Positions 35,612 to 45,399 of a DNA stretch of 61,684 nucleotides are shown here, in pieces. The notes under the pieces are model-generated. The model saw only the letters and a list, made by a program, of their open reading frames with translations, did no database searches and had not been told where the DNA came from. Origin of the DNA: Gammaproteobacteria bacterium (GTDB lineage: Bacteria; Pseudomonadota; Gammaproteobacteria; GCA-001735895); assembly GCA_024225395.1 (NCBI GenBank), contig JAAEMR010000033.1, positions 1 to 61,684 on the forward strand, in the 5' to 3' direction. The stretch's first letter is position 1. Each line of letters starts with the position of its first letter. Position numbers and translations under genes: made by a program.

Positions 35612-35773
35612 CAACACGAAGCACACATAGATCACGAAGAAAAAATCATCAAATGATACTTTTTCAATTGCTGGCTCCATGCATTCTGTAAAGTATTATC
35701 AGGAGTCTGTCAGATTCCTAGATTAGAAGTGTTTAACCTGGCATTAATACGTCGAGTTCTTCGTGCTGAGCCT
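35612..35773. repeat. CACGAAG-type inverted repeat element, copy 2
   Basis: The left arm CAACACGAAGCACACATAGA (continuing to ATCACGAAG at 35631-35639) and the right arm GTCGAGTTCTTCGTGCTGAGCC are degenerate complements around an AT-rich core. It fills the gap between convergent yjgA and tldD. Outermost bases are less conserved than in copies 3-5. Confidence 0.68.
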
Positions 35774-35784
35774 TAAATAGAGTA

Positions 35785-37233
35785 TTAGCCATCAGTGCCA
35801 CCCACGGTAATCTCATCAATTTTCAGAGTAGGCTGCCCCACTCCCACCGGCACTGACTGACCTTCTTTACCACAGACACCTACACCGGTATCCAGTGCAA
35901 GATCATTACCCAGCATTGAAATTTTATTCATCACCTCGGGGCCGGAGCCAATCAATGTGGCTCCTTTTAGCGGTCGACCTAATTTCCCATTCTCAATTTC
36001 ATAAGCTTCAGATAATGAAAATACAAAACGTCCAGAGGTAATATCTACCTGGCCACCACCAAAGTTAACCGCATAAATACCTTTATCAACCGACTCAATA
36101 ATTTCCTGCGGGTCTGATTCACCCGGCAACATGTAGGTATTGGTCATACGAGGCAGTGGTAAATGCGCATAAGATTCACGCCGCCCATTGGAGGTTGGCC
36201 GTGTTCCCATCAGGCGTGCATTCATTTTATCCTGCATATAGGATTTTAAAATACCATTTTCAATCAACGTGGTGCATTCTGCAGCAACACCTTCATCATC
36301 GACCGTCAACGAGCCTCTACGATCAGCCAGGGTGCCATCATCCACCACGGTACACAGCGGAGATGCCACCTGTTGCCCCATGCTGTTACTGAAAGCCGAA
36401 GTACCCTTTCGGTTGAAGTCACCTTCAAGTCCATGTCCTACTGCTTCATGCAATAACACGCCCGGCCAGCCAGAACCCAGCACAACTGGCATACTGCCGG
36501 CGGGCGTTGAAATAGATTGTAAATTGACCGAAGCCTGTCTAACCGCTTCCCTGGCGTAATCAAACGCGATATCGGTATCGAAAAATAAATCGTAATTGTG
36601 ACGCCCGCCGCCACCGGCAGACCCCTGTTCACGACGCCCGTCATCATGCATTAACACGGTAACATTGAGGCGCACCAACGGGCGAATGTCAGCAGCCAAC
36701 GTATTATCGGTAGAGGCGATCAGAATATGTTCAATGCTTCCGGCGATAGAGATAATCACCTGTTCGATACGGGCATCCAGCCCCCGGGTAAACTCATCCA
36801 GCCGTTTTAATAAATCCACCTTGTCATCAGCACTACGACTGTCAATCGGGTTTTGAGACTGATACAACGCTTTTGCAGAGCTCGATGTAATTAACTGATT
36901 TGCTGCTGTTTTATCCTGTCCCAGTTTAGCAATTGCACTGGCATTTTTTGTTGCCGCCGTCAGTGCAGTTAAGCTCATGTCATCACTGTAGGCAAAACCT
37001 GTTTTCTCACCACTGATGGCACGAATACCGACACCACTGTCTATGTTGAAACTGCCTTCTCTGATGATGCCATCATCCATCACCCAGGATTCCTGCTGAG
37101 ATACCTGAAAATAGAGATCTCCAGCATCCAGTTGATGTTGCTGCAATCTATCCAGTGTCTGGTTAATCTGATCCAGTGTTAATTCAGCAGGTTGCAGTAT
37201 AACCTGATCAACAGCGGTTAAAATTGATGTCAT
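35785..37233 (-). CDS. tldD: Metalloprotease TldD
   Basis: A 482-residue catalytic subunit of the TldD/TldE protease. The zinc motif is in [18 protein letters not shown] (HExxxH), and the active-site cleft segments [21 protein letters not shown] and [20 protein letters not shown] are intact. It acts in the cytoplasm on short unfolded peptides and on modified-peptide leaders. No precursor peptide gene is visible nearby. Both sides carry a copy of the CACGAAG repeat (35612-35773 and 37272-37404). Confidence 0.96.
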   Translation of the reverse strand: MTSILTAVDQVILQPAELTLDQINQTLDRLQQHQLDAGDLYFQVSQQESWVMDDGIIREGSFNIDSGVGIRAISGEKTGFAYSDDMSLTALTAATKNASAIAKLGQDKTAANQLITSSSAKALYQSQNPIDSRSADDKVDLLKRLDEFTRGLDARIEQVIISIAGSIEHILIASTDNTLAADIRPLVRLNVTVLMHDDGRREQGSAGGGGRHNYDLFFDTDIAFDYAREAVRQASVNLQSISTPAGSMPVVLGSGWPGVLLHEAVGHGLEGDFNRKGTSAFSNSMGQQVASPLCTVVDDGTLADRRGSLTVDDEGVAAECTTLIENGILKSYMQDKMNARLMGTRPTSNGRRESYAHLPLPRMTNTYMLPGESDPQEIIESVDKGIYAVNFGGGQVDITSGRFVFSLSEAYEIENGKLGRPLKGATLIGSGPEVMNKISMLGNDLALDTGVGVCGKEGQSVPVGVGQPTLKIDEITVGGTDG

Positions 37234-37271
37234 TGCATATTTCTCTTTAATTCTTCATTAACTAATAACCA

Positions 37272-37404
37272 TTCACCACGAAAACACGAAGTTGTTAACA
37301 TTATTTATGAATCTACTCACTTTAGTAAAAACATATATAACACATCATTTTAAATAATTATTAATACTATTTAACTCTTCATGTTCTTCGTGCTTCGTGG
37401 TGAA
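37272..37404. repeat. CACGAAG-type inverted repeat element, copy 3
   Basis: Cleanly bounded 133-base element. The left end TTCACCACGAAAACACGAAG (37272-37291) is nearly the reverse complement of the right end CTTCGTGCTTCGTGGTGAA (37386-37404). The core is AT-rich with no gene. It sits between nit and tldD on the same strand, within what would otherwise be one operon. Confidence 0.82.
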
Positions 37405-37410
37405 CATATA

Positions 37411-38229
37411 TCACTCACATTTAAAAAACTTTCGATGTAAAAGTACAGGAAAGCGTTCCCGAATTGTATGTTGTTGAGAAAGGTTCAAATCTGCAATTGC
37501 AAACCCCGAGCCTGATTCAATTTCATCCAGTACATTACCCCAGGGATCTACTATCAGGCTATGACCATAAGTTTCACGCCCATTGACGTGGTATCCGCCC
37601 TGCGCCGGTGCTACTATAAAACTCAAGTTTTCAATTGCCCTGGCTTTTAACAGGGTATGCCAGTGAGCCTTTCCCGTTGCAGCAGTAAAAGAAGAAGGCA
37701 GTAAAATTACTTCGGCACCTTTCTCTACCAGAATACGGAACAGTTCTGGAAATCGTAAATCATAACAAATAGCCAGCCCTAGTTTTAAACCACCCACATC
37801 TACGACAACAACCTGATTACCGGGTTCAATTACAGCTGACTCCTGATAACTTTCATCCGCATCAGGCAACGAAACATCAAATAAATGAATCTTGTCATAT
37901 TGAGCAACACATTCACCACTCTGGTTGTAAACCAGCAGGGAATTTCTGTAGCGATTATCATCATCAGACTGCATCGGAATGGTGCCGCCGGCAATGATAA
38001 CTTTATGTTTCGCAGATTGTTCAGCCAGAAAATCCTGCAAAGGTCCCTGACCCGGCTTTTCTTTAAACTCGACTACATCTTCCTGTTTAACACCGATCAT
38101 GCCAAAATTTTCAGGTAAAACAATCATTCCTGCACCGTCATCAACGGCTTCGGCGATTATTTTTTCAGCTTCCAGCAGGTTCCCGCTGATGATGGAACCA
38201 GAGGCCATTTGTATTGCAGCTACTCGCAT
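37411..38229 (-). CDS. Nitrilase-superfamily amidohydrolase
   Basis: A 272-residue carbon-nitrogen hydrolase. The catalytic triad is readable: glutamate in LPENFGMIG, lysine in YDKIHLFDV and cysteine in GLAICYDLRFPELFR. The close match to Nit1/Nit2-type motifs suggests deaminated-glutathione amidase or omega-amidase activity, a metabolite-repair role, but substrates vary in this family. Lies between yhdP and tldD as in many gammaproteobacteria. Its start overlaps the preceding stop (TAATG). Confidence 0.88.
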   Translation of the reverse strand: MRVAAIQMASGSIISGNLLEAEKIIAEAVDDGAGMIVLPENFGMIGVKQEDVVEFKEKPGQGPLQDFLAEQSAKHKVIIAGGTIPMQSDDDNRYRNSLLVYNQSGECVAQYDKIHLFDVSLPDADESYQESAVIEPGNQVVVVDVGGLKLGLAICYDLRFPELFRILVEKGAEVILLPSSFTAATGKAHWHTLLKARAIENLSFIVAPAQGGYHVNGRETYGHSLIVDPWGNVLDEIESGSGFAIADLNLSQQHTIRERFPVLLHRKFFKCE

Positions 38230-38615
38230 TATTCGATTAACTCCTGATGGCTTCCCACCAAAATTCTAATTTCATCACTATCTAGCAGGCTGGAGGAAAT
38301 CAAGATGAAGTCCGATGGGACTCCTAAAGAGACAAGCCAGTCTTTCAACTCAGAAGCCCATATTTCACCACTATCTTCACCCGAGTGAGTCAGTAGAATA
38401 CTGGCATCGGTACCGGATTCCCAGTAAGCCATTGCGAGCTTGACCGGTTCCAGTTGAGGGATAACTTCTCCTGCTCTGGGCCTCGCCCACTGATCAGCAC
38501 TCAGGCTAAATATTCGTATAGAGTTAGCCCAGACGGAATTAAATAATAACCCGTTAGATAGCAATATTAGAGACAACATTGCAGGTTTAAATAATGATCT
38601 ACAGATCTGCATCAT
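38229..38615 (-). CDS. Small exported protein, function unknown
   Basis: A 128-residue protein with a signal peptide ending near VWA-NSI. The mature region has SADQWARPRAGEVI, AMAYWESGTDASILLTHSG and ASELKDWLVSLGVPSDFI. The latter two segments resemble, faintly, the alternating strand-helix of OmpA-like peptidoglycan-binding domains (strand, polar loop, helix with leucine-valine-glycine). Too short and divergent to assign. Between yhdP and the nitrilase gene, coupled to the latter by TAATG. Confidence 0.6.
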   Translation of the reverse strand: MMQICRSLFKPAMLSLILLSNGLLFNSVWANSIRIFSLSADQWARPRAGEVIPQLEPVKLAMAYWESGTDASILLTHSGEDSGEIWASELKDWLVSLGVPSDFILISSSLLDSDEIRILVGSHQELIE

Positions 38616-38622
38616 AACTATT

Positions 38623-41600
38623 TTAATTATCCTGTTTAATAATCGGTTTCTTTACCAGCGTAACTTGTGGATTTTCCCAGCTACCCGATATTTTATATTC
38701 TATTCCAATACTCTTTTCGATGGGTTTTTTAAATAACCTGTTCAACAACAACAGCCCCCATCCTACGCTACTACCAGAAGCCAGCGTGCCTAAAACGGGT
38801 AATGTATCACTTATCCTGGGAATAATAATCATTGTTTGATCATAGGTTTTACGACGCAAGTTCGTATTACCTTTAATTTTGACTTTAGCAGAGGCACTAT
38901 CCATCGATGCGCTTTCTGTCTGCATTATTTCTCCCTTGACACTAAACTTGCCTTTGATTTTATCAAAGTGCATGCCTTCTTTTAGCACATCACCAAAGTC
39001 CATAAACAAGCGTTTAGGCAACGCATTGAAACTTAGCAGGCCGACAAAACGCCCGGCTCCGGGGTCAACATTACGCAGAAACCCATTCTCCAGCTTAAGA
39101 TCGGCCTCTCCAATCAAGGTGGGCCAGTTCATACTGAATAACTCACCCCCCCATCCAATTTGGCCATTAAAATTGATATCACCGGCTTTAATCGATTCAC
39201 CAAGCCCTAAACCATTAACAGTTTTACCAAAATTAGAACCTTTAATATTTATATTAAATACACTCACATGTTCCCGAGTTTCGGGCTGGAACTGCCAGTG
39301 ACCGGAGGATTTAAGCGCCACTTTATCACGTGAAAAATCCAGCTGATCGATGATGAAATGATTTTCTTCACTCCTGGTTTTTAAAACCAGACTATTAACA
39401 GTGATATTATCATAGGAAATTTTATTACTTGTAATACTGAGACTCGGCATATTATTGATACCAACCTCAAATTTTCTTTTCGAGTCTGATTGTTTAAGTG
39501 CCAGATTTTCCAGCTCTGCCTTAAAGGGAGAAGTCTTTCCCGGTTTATAGGGCAATTCAAACGTTCCTTTAATCTGCTCTGAATCAATACTACCCAGAAG
39601 AAATTTTCCGTTATTATCAATATTTACTTTACTGTTTTTTATCCGCTGAGTTCCTAAAACCATCTCATCCATATTCAGCTCTACTAAATTTATCTGCTGT
39701 AGAAATGAGGATGAGCCTGTGTTTTCTGCACTAAAATATTGATCCTTAAACTCGAACCAGTCATTCAAATCAATCAACTCGGGGTTACCTTTTATATTAA
39801 CGCCGGATTTTTCCAAAGATTTTTGATAGCCACCCAAATAAACATTTAACCATTGTAAATTATCAGATTTTGGAGTTGTAAAATTCAATTCGCCATTGGC
39901 TTTCAAGTCATCTGCTAAAGCCAGGTTAAAAGAAAATTCTCCAGCATCAAACAATTTGGCACTAAAGTTTAGTGGCCGCTTTTCAGTTAGTAATACTTTT
40001 CCTGGTTGGGGGTAATCAAGCTGGGTACCCTGCAAACTGGAGTTAGCTTTAATTTCCAGCCTGGGGATTTTTTTTGCGGCCAGATGGCTTACCGATACTG
40101 AGACATCCCAGGGACTCTTTCCTGACACAGGATGCTGCAGATAGTCAGGGGTCAGGCTTAATAAATTACGTGACTGCACATCTCCAGTTAAATGAAAAAT
40201 GGTACGTTTTCGCTTTGCATCAGGTTTTATGTTCAATTTGATAGCATCATCATAGAATTTACCCGTTAATGCCGTTGCGCTCACTTTTTGATTATCTATT
40301 TCAATCGGGCCTTTCATTTCTTTAAACTCAATCATCCATTCAGGAATCGAAATCGCTGCACCTTTTAAATTTGCTTTTGCAGTAACACTGACCTTTTTAT
40401 TCAGCTTTTTGGTAAGGGGAATATCCAGTTTAACTTCACCACTTATCGGGCCGGATATTTTTGAAGTTTTTTGTTTAACGGTATCGAAGGTATTTAAAAT
40501 CGGAAGGTCACTCAACGTGGACAATAAATCTTTGGCATCACTATCGACTTTCACCTTCAGGAATAAATTTGCCGCCAGGAAATCAGGGATATCTCCATTC
40601 ACTTCGCGAGCAGTAATATCCGCATACCTAACTTGAGACAAGTTGAAACTCATTCCACTGTTTTTAAATTCAATTAACCCTTTTCCCTGACTGGCAACCG
40701 GCCAGTCAGGCCTGTAAACAACGACTGCATTACGGACATTAAATGGTATACTCATTACTCCTGATTGTTTTTTAGCAAAAACTGACGGCTTTTGCAGGCG
40801 CCCATGAAATAAAAAATCACCCTGTGGAACCTGCCCTGAGCGTAACGAATCATCTAACCACTTGACGACTGAATTATGCATTATTTTGACCGGCAAATAT
40901 TTATGTACGGTATCAATCTGTCCATTTTTATAATTTGCACGTATTGAAGCAAATGGGCGTTGCCCGGCTGCTGCCTCTAACCATAGTCGACCCTGCAAGC
41001 TGATATCTTTATTGGAAGCATCAAGCTTATCCATCTCAAACAAAACGCTGGAATCCCTGATTTGTATAAAGGCTTTGGCTGACAGCGTATCGAACTCCAG
41101 AGGGGCTCTAAATAACGCACCAAAGTCCATCGATACCTTCTCAGAATTAATATCCAGCCCGGTTACTCCCTTGCTCGAAACTAAAGAGCCCGTCAATCCT
41201 TTAACACCTGGAATAGAGCCATGATTGCGGACATTCAAATGAGAAAAATTAAAACTGAAGCTTGAATCTTCAAGTGTAGCAATATCCAGTTCTGCCACTA
41301 CATTTTCAACCAGTGCTTCAGGCTGCAAGTTTGCTAGTAAGTCAAGTTGTGAACCATCACTTATCACTTCCTTTAAAATACTACGCAGCAAAGACAGATC
41401 AATTTGATCTATCCATAATAATGGCTTTTCCTGGTCACCGATCAAAACCTGCGCTTTTATATCTGCAAACTTTTGTTTTCCTTTACTAATATTTTTAATT
41501 TCCGTATTAGCTTGCCATTGATTTGAAATGACCCGGGATGAATGCAAAAGGGAAAAACTTAATGCCTGTGGCTGGCTGTTATTATTCTCAAAACCCACCT

Positions 41601-42423
41601 GTGTCACATTGGCTTTGGTAACCATCCGATCAATATGAAAACGTTTAAGCTCGACCCAGCTTCGAAAAGATATGAGCGCTTTTTGCAGAGGTATTTTTTG
41701 TGTCGATATCAATTGAAAAAGCCGCACAAGATCCAGCTGCCGGGCTTTCACAAATAGCTGCTGATTAAACGCATCACCCGTGAGAATAAATTGAATTTCC
41801 TTACCCAGGTCAGATGGTAAACGGGACACCAGCTCAAGCGATAGCTGTTGCTTTTTTCGACTACTACGCAACGCACTATTCTGTATTAAATAATTTTTTC
41901 CGGCCCTTAAATCACGTAGTTGAATCAAGCCAATATCAATATTAACAAATGACGGAAGTCGCTGAAAAAAACCATATACATCCAGATTTTCACGCGAGCT
42001 ATTACCTGCTGACAATAAAATATCGTTTAGCCACCAGGCACCTTTGGCATCTCTGACTAACACCAGCTTTTCAATACTGGAATTTATCGATTCAAGAATC
42101 AAGTCACGACTGAGTAAACTGGGTATCAATTTGACACGCAGAGACAGCTCATTCACAAACAGCGCATCCGAACGATCAGGAATACTAAGAGAAGCCCCTT
42201 TTATTTTTAATACCGGTTGCACCCCCTGCCAATGGCCTTCAATATCTTCAAGATCTACACCTTTAATGCCATAGTCTGCAAGCTCCTGTACTATCGAATT
42301 TTTGAAATACTCGATATTTTCAAGTAAAGCACGTCCGGCTAAACTCAGTAAGGCAACACAAACCAGAAAAACCAATAGCGTCCATTTACTAAAATGATAA
42401 ATTTTAATACTGACAGCTTTCAT
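38623..42423 (-). CDS. yhdP: AsmA-like phospholipid-transport protein YhdP
   Basis: A 1266-residue protein with one N-terminal transmembrane helix (about 14-30) followed by a long, repetitive beta-rich region, the DUF3971/AsmA_2 architecture of YhdP. Such proteins form a hydrophobic bridge across the periplasm and move phospholipids to the outer membrane. The C-terminal AsmA-2 block (GLLSFNALPKRLFMDFGDVLKEGMHFDKIKG) is diagnostic. Length matches E. coli YhdP closely. Downstream of rng as in E. coli. Confidence 0.94.
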   Translation of the reverse strand: MKAVSIKIYHFSKWTLLVFLVCVALLSLAGRALLENIEYFKNSIVQELADYGIKGVDLEDIEGHWQGVQPVLKIKGASLSIPDRSDALFVNELSLRVKLIPSLLSRDLILESINSSIEKLVLVRDAKGAWWLNDILLSAGNSSRENLDVYGFFQRLPSFVNIDIGLIQLRDLRAGKNYLIQNSALRSSRKKQQLSLELVSRLPSDLGKEIQFILTGDAFNQQLFVKARQLDLVRLFQLISTQKIPLQKALISFRSWVELKRFHIDRMVTKANVTQVGFENNNSQPQALSFSLLHSSRVISNQWQANTEIKNISKGKQKFADIKAQVLIGDQEKPLLWIDQIDLSLLRSILKEVISDGSQLDLLANLQPEALVENVVAELDIATLEDSSFSFNFSHLNVRNHGSIPGVKGLTGSLVSSKGVTGLDINSEKVSMDFGALFRAPLEFDTLSAKAFIQIRDSSVLFEMDKLDASNKDISLQGRLWLEAAAGQRPFASIRANYKNGQIDTVHKYLPVKIMHNSVVKWLDDSLRSGQVPQGDFLFHGRLQKPSVFAKKQSGVMSIPFNVRNAVVVYRPDWPVASQGKGLIEFKNSGMSFNLSQVRYADITAREVNGDIPDFLAANLFLKVKVDSDAKDLLSTLSDLPILNTFDTVKQKTSKISGPISGEVKLDIPLTKKLNKKVSVTAKANLKGAAISIPEWMIEFKEMKGPIEIDNQKVSATALTGKFYDDAIKLNIKPDAKRKRTIFHLTGDVQSRNLLSLTPDYLQHPVSGKSPWDVSVSVSHLAAKKIPRLEIKANSSLQGTQLDYPQPGKVLLTEKRPLNFSAKLFDAGEFSFNLALADDLKANGELNFTTPKSDNLQWLNVYLGGYQKSLEKSGVNIKGNPELIDLNDWFEFKDQYFSAENTGSSSFLQQINLVELNMDEMVLGTQRIKNSKVNIDNNGKFLLGSIDSEQIKGTFELPYKPGKTSPFKAELENLALKQSDSKRKFEVGINNMPSLSITSNKISYDNITVNSLVLKTRSEENHFIIDQLDFSRDKVALKSSGHWQFQPETREHVSVFNINIKGSNFGKTVNGLGLGESIKAGDINFNGQIGWGGELFSMNWPTLIGEADLKLENGFLRNVDPGAGRFVGLLSFNALPKRLFMDFGDVLKEGMHFDKIKGKFSVKGEIMQTESASMDSASAKVKIKGNTNLRRKTYDQTMIIIPRISDTLPVLGTLASGSSVGWGLLLLNRLFKKPIEKSIGIEYKISGSWENPQVTLVKKPIIKQDN

Positions 42424-42467
42424 CGTTCTACAGGCCTAATACCTCTGCGTATTTCAAATTGCAGGTT

Positions 42468-43943
42468 TTATACAGGTACCACGTCATAATTTTCCTGCGA
42501 GTAGTAACTCTCCACCTGCAATTTTACCGGAATTTTAACGAACGTTTCCAGTTCAGCTAAACTGGTTGCCTCCTCATCCAGAAGCATATCAATAACATCC
42601 TGATTAGCCATCACCAGTAATAGTTGAGCTTCATCATAAACTCTGGCTTCACGTAAAATTTCCCGGAAAATTTCATAACAAACTGTTTCAACCGTTTTGT
42701 GAGTACCTCTCCCTCCACAGATCGCACAAGATTCACATAAAATATGTTCCAGACTTTCTCTTGTTCTTTTACGTGTCATTTCAACCAGCCCCAGAGGTGA
42801 AACCTCGCAGACCTGTGTCTTTGCATGATCTTTATCCAGATATTTTTCGAGTGACTTCAACACCTGTCGTTTATGATCATCAGTCACCATATCAATAAAA
42901 TCAATAATGATAATACCACCCAGGTTACGTAGTCGTAATTGACGTGCTATCGCCTGTGAAGCTTCCATATTAGTTTTAAAAATGGTTTCTTCCAGGTTAC
43001 GATGACCAACAAATGCACCCGTATTTATATCGATAGTGGTCATAGCTTCAGTTTGATCGATAATCAGATAACCACCCGATTTCAGCTCAACTTTTCGCCC
43101 TAAAGCGCGCTGTAATTCATCATCGATATTGTACAAATCAAATAACGGCCTATCACCCTGATAGTGTTCAATGACACAGGGCAAATCAGGAATATATTTA
43201 TCCGCAAATTTTTTCAACTTGAGATAAGTTTCACGGGAATCAACTTTCACCACATCCGTATCATTCCCTACCATATCTCTTAAAGTACGTATCGCCAGTG
43301 GCAAATCTTCGTGTATGACATTTCCGGGTTTAGCCGTTTTAGACTGTTCCTGTAAGCTATCCCATAAAGTACATAAAAAGTTGATATCACGATTTAATTC
43401 TTCATCAACAACACCCTCAGCCGCTGTTCGAACAATACAGCCACCGGTACGATTTTCGGTCATGCACCCAGATAACAGGGTTCGTAGACGCTCACGCTCA
43501 TCATCTTCTTCTATTTTTACTGATATTCCAATAAGCGAAGAGTTGGGCATATAAACCAGGTAACGGGATGGAACGGAAATACTGGTGGTCAGTCTAGCCC
43601 CTTTTGTGCCTAACGGATCTTTTACCACCTGCACCAGCACACTTTGACCATCGTGTAAAAGCTGGCTAATGGGTGGTATAACTGCCGGTTCCTCATCATC
43701 ATTATTTGATTGCCCCAGATCCAGATCGGAAACATGCAGGAAACCAGATCGCTCAAGGCCTATATCCACGAAAGCAGCTTCCATACCGGGTAAAACACGG
43801 TTCACCTTGCCTTTATAAATATTGCCGACAATTCCCCTGTTTCTGCGCCGTTCAATTGAGACTTCCTGAAGCGAGCCATTCTCTACGATGGCGACCCGGG
43901 TCTCCTGCGGCGTGACATTGATTAAAATTTCTTCACTATTCAT
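42468..43943 (-). CDS. rng: Ribonuclease G
   Basis: The frame opens at 44000, but the family start MNSEEILINVTPQETRVA lies at 43943, overlapping the maf stop by 8 bases. The protein has an S1-like RNA-binding domain (about 38-120), the catalytic DNase-I-like subdomain with IIIDFIDM carrying the metal aspartate, and the zinc-link CESCAICGGRG. RNase G is a 5'-end-dependent endonuclease that matures 16S rRNA and some mRNAs. The C-terminal degradosome scaffold of RNase E is absent, which separates the two. Confidence 0.95.
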   Translation of the reverse strand: MNSEEILINVTPQETRVAIVENGSLQEVSIERRRNRGIVGNIYKGKVNRVLPGMEAAFVDIGLERSGFLHVSDLDLGQSNNDDEEPAVIPPISQLLHDGQSVLVQVVKDPLGTKGARLTTSISVPSRYLVYMPNSSLIGISVKIEEDDERERLRTLLSGCMTENRTGGCIVRTAAEGVVDEELNRDINFLCTLWDSLQEQSKTAKPGNVIHEDLPLAIRTLRDMVGNDTDVVKVDSRETYLKLKKFADKYIPDLPCVIEHYQGDRPLFDLYNIDDELQRALGRKVELKSGGYLIIDQTEAMTTIDINTGAFVGHRNLEETIFKTNMEASQAIARQLRLRNLGGIIIIDFIDMVTDDHKRQVLKSLEKYLDKDHAKTQVCEVSPLGLVEMTRKRTRESLEHILCESCAICGGRGTHKTVETVCYEIFREILREARVYDEAQLLLVMANQDVIDMLLDEEATSLAELETFVKIPVKLQVESYYSQENYDVVPV

Positions 43944-44532
43944 AATTATTATTTGTCTGTATGTTATATCCGGCCTGATGTAATAAACTGGCTGTTTCAA
44001 ACAGTGGCAAACCCATCACCGCAGAATAACTGCCGCTAATGTGCTCAATGAATATTGCCGCTTTACCCTGTATAGCATAAGCCCCTGCTTTATCTCCAGG
44101 TTCCGTAGAACTGCAATATTGTTCAATTTCCTGTTGCTTCAAATTTCTAAATGTTATTTCATTAACGCTACATTTTTCACTCAGCTCGCCGTGTCGATTT
44201 ATCACCGCAATCGAGCTTAACACCTGATGTGTTTGCCCTGATAACTGTTGCAACATCGAGCAACAGTGTTCAGCAGAAGCAGGTTTCCCCAATACCCTGC
44301 CCTGACAATTTATCAAAGTATCGGCCGCTAATACCAGCCCTTTTGTATTCATCGCGTGTAACTGTTCACGACCTTTGAGGGCTTTTTCCCGGCTCAGTCG
44401 AGTAACCTGATCAACGGCTGATTCACCGTCTTGAGCAGATTCATCAATATCTACTCGAATGATATTAAATTGGACTCCTATCTGCGTTAACAGTTCGGCC
44501 CGACGTGGAGAAGATGACGCAAGATAAATCAT
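43936..44532 (-). CDS. Maf-like nucleotide pyrophosphatase (YhdE type)
   Basis: The start MIYLASSSPRRAELL at 44532 agrees with the family; the open frame extends to 44586. The Maf signature SSSPRRAELL binds the phosphate, and AADTLINCQGRVLGKP and GDKAGAYAIQGKAAIFIEHISGSYSAVMGLP complete the site. Maf proteins hydrolyse dTTP, UTP or modified nucleotides and can halt septation. The place directly before rng corresponds to E. coli yhdE, the dTTP/UTP subtype. Confidence 0.92.
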   Translation of the reverse strand: MIYLASSSPRRAELLTQIGVQFNIIRVDIDESAQDGESAVDQVTRLSREKALKGREQLHAMNTKGLVLAADTLINCQGRVLGKPASAEHCCSMLQQLSGQTHQVLSSIAVINRHGELSEKCSVNEITFRNLKQQEIEQYCSSTEPGDKAGAYAIQGKAAIFIEHISGSYSAVMGLPLFETASLLHQAGYNIQTNNNYE

Positions 44533-44542
44533 TTTACAGGGT

Positions 44543-45013
44543 TTATTCCCGATGGTAAGGGTGTCCTTCAACCACAGACCAGACACGGTAAAGCTGCTCC
44601 ATTAAAACAACGCGCGCCAGTCCATGAGGCATCGTCATTCTGCCGAGAGCAATGGTTTGATTTGCTCGCTTAACCAGTAGCGGATCCAGTCCATCCGGCC
44701 CACCAATGACAAAATTAACCTGCGAATATTGCTGCAGCCAAAGACGGTATTGATTAGCCCATTCTAAAGTAGACCAGTGTTTACCTTTTTCATCCAGCGC
44801 GATGAGTAAACTTCCCGGTTTAATCTTCTGTTCAATCTTTTGCGCTTCCTGCTGTTGAATACGCTGCCGGGTCTGCCCTGTCTTTCTTGAAGCCGTGGCG
44901 ATGCAACTGAGTTGAACACTTTGTTGCCGGGGAAGGCGTTTAGCATATTCATCAAAAGCTAAATCAACCCATTTCGGCATTTTTTGCCCAACAGCAATGA
45001 TTTGAATATTCAT
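44543..45013 (-). CDS. rlmH: 23S rRNA pseudouridine-1915 N3-methyltransferase
   Basis: A 156-residue SPOUT methyltransferase that modifies pseudouridine 1915 in helix 69 after 70S assembly. It has the knotted C-terminal motif VIGGPDGLDPLLVKRANQ and the tail LARVVLMEQLYRVWSVVEGHPYHRE, typical of RlmH. Directly upstream on the strand is rsfS, as in E. coli, and downstream is maf, linking two loci that are separate in E. coli. Confidence 0.96.
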   Translation of the reverse strand: MNIQIIAVGQKMPKWVDLAFDEYAKRLPRQQSVQLSCIATASRKTGQTRQRIQQQEAQKIEQKIKPGSLLIALDEKGKHWSTLEWANQYRLWLQQYSQVNFVIGGPDGLDPLLVKRANQTIALGRMTMPHGLARVVLMEQLYRVWSVVEGHPYHRE

Positions 45014-45028
45014 AACTGCCGGTTGAAA

Positions 45029-45385
45029 TTATTCAGAATCTAAATTTTGGCCAGCCTGATCGGCCCATAAACGTTCAATATCATAAAATTCCCGCGTTTC
45101 AGGTAACATCACATGAACTACAATATTACCCAGATCGACGAGCACCCAGTCACCGATATCTTCACCTTCAACGCCCAGTGGAGGAGTATTTACCTGCTTG
45201 CTGACATCAATAACGGATTGAGCAATCGACTTAACATGCCGATTAGAATTACCACTGGCAAAAACCATACGGTCGGTAAATCCACTGACTCCTTCCAGGT
45301 TAATATGGTTTATATTTTCAGCTTTCAGATCGTCCATCGCCTGTATCACCAGATCCTGTAGCTCTTCGGTCTTCATTTCAGTCAT
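45029..45385 (-). CDS. rsfS: Ribosomal silencing factor RsfS
   Basis: A 118-residue protein that binds L14 on the 50S subunit and blocks subunit joining during starvation. The family signature MVFASGNSNRHVKSIAQSVID and the tryptophan motif DIGDWVLVDLGNIVVHVMLPETREFYDIERLW are both present. It lies between nadD and rlmH, the conserved order. The start could be at the fourth codon (MKTEELQ). Confidence 0.95.
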   Translation of the reverse strand: MTEMKTEELQDLVIQAMDDLKAENINHINLEGVSGFTDRMVFASGNSNRHVKSIAQSVIDVSKQVNTPPLGVEGEDIGDWVLVDLGNIVVHVMLPETREFYDIERLWADQAGQNLDSE

Positions 45386-45399
45386 TAAATACTCTTTAC

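Noticed and set aside
36156-36559. Overlapping plus-strand frames opposite tldD
   Set aside because: Antisense shadows of a clear tldD gene; sequence is low-complexity and resembles no family.
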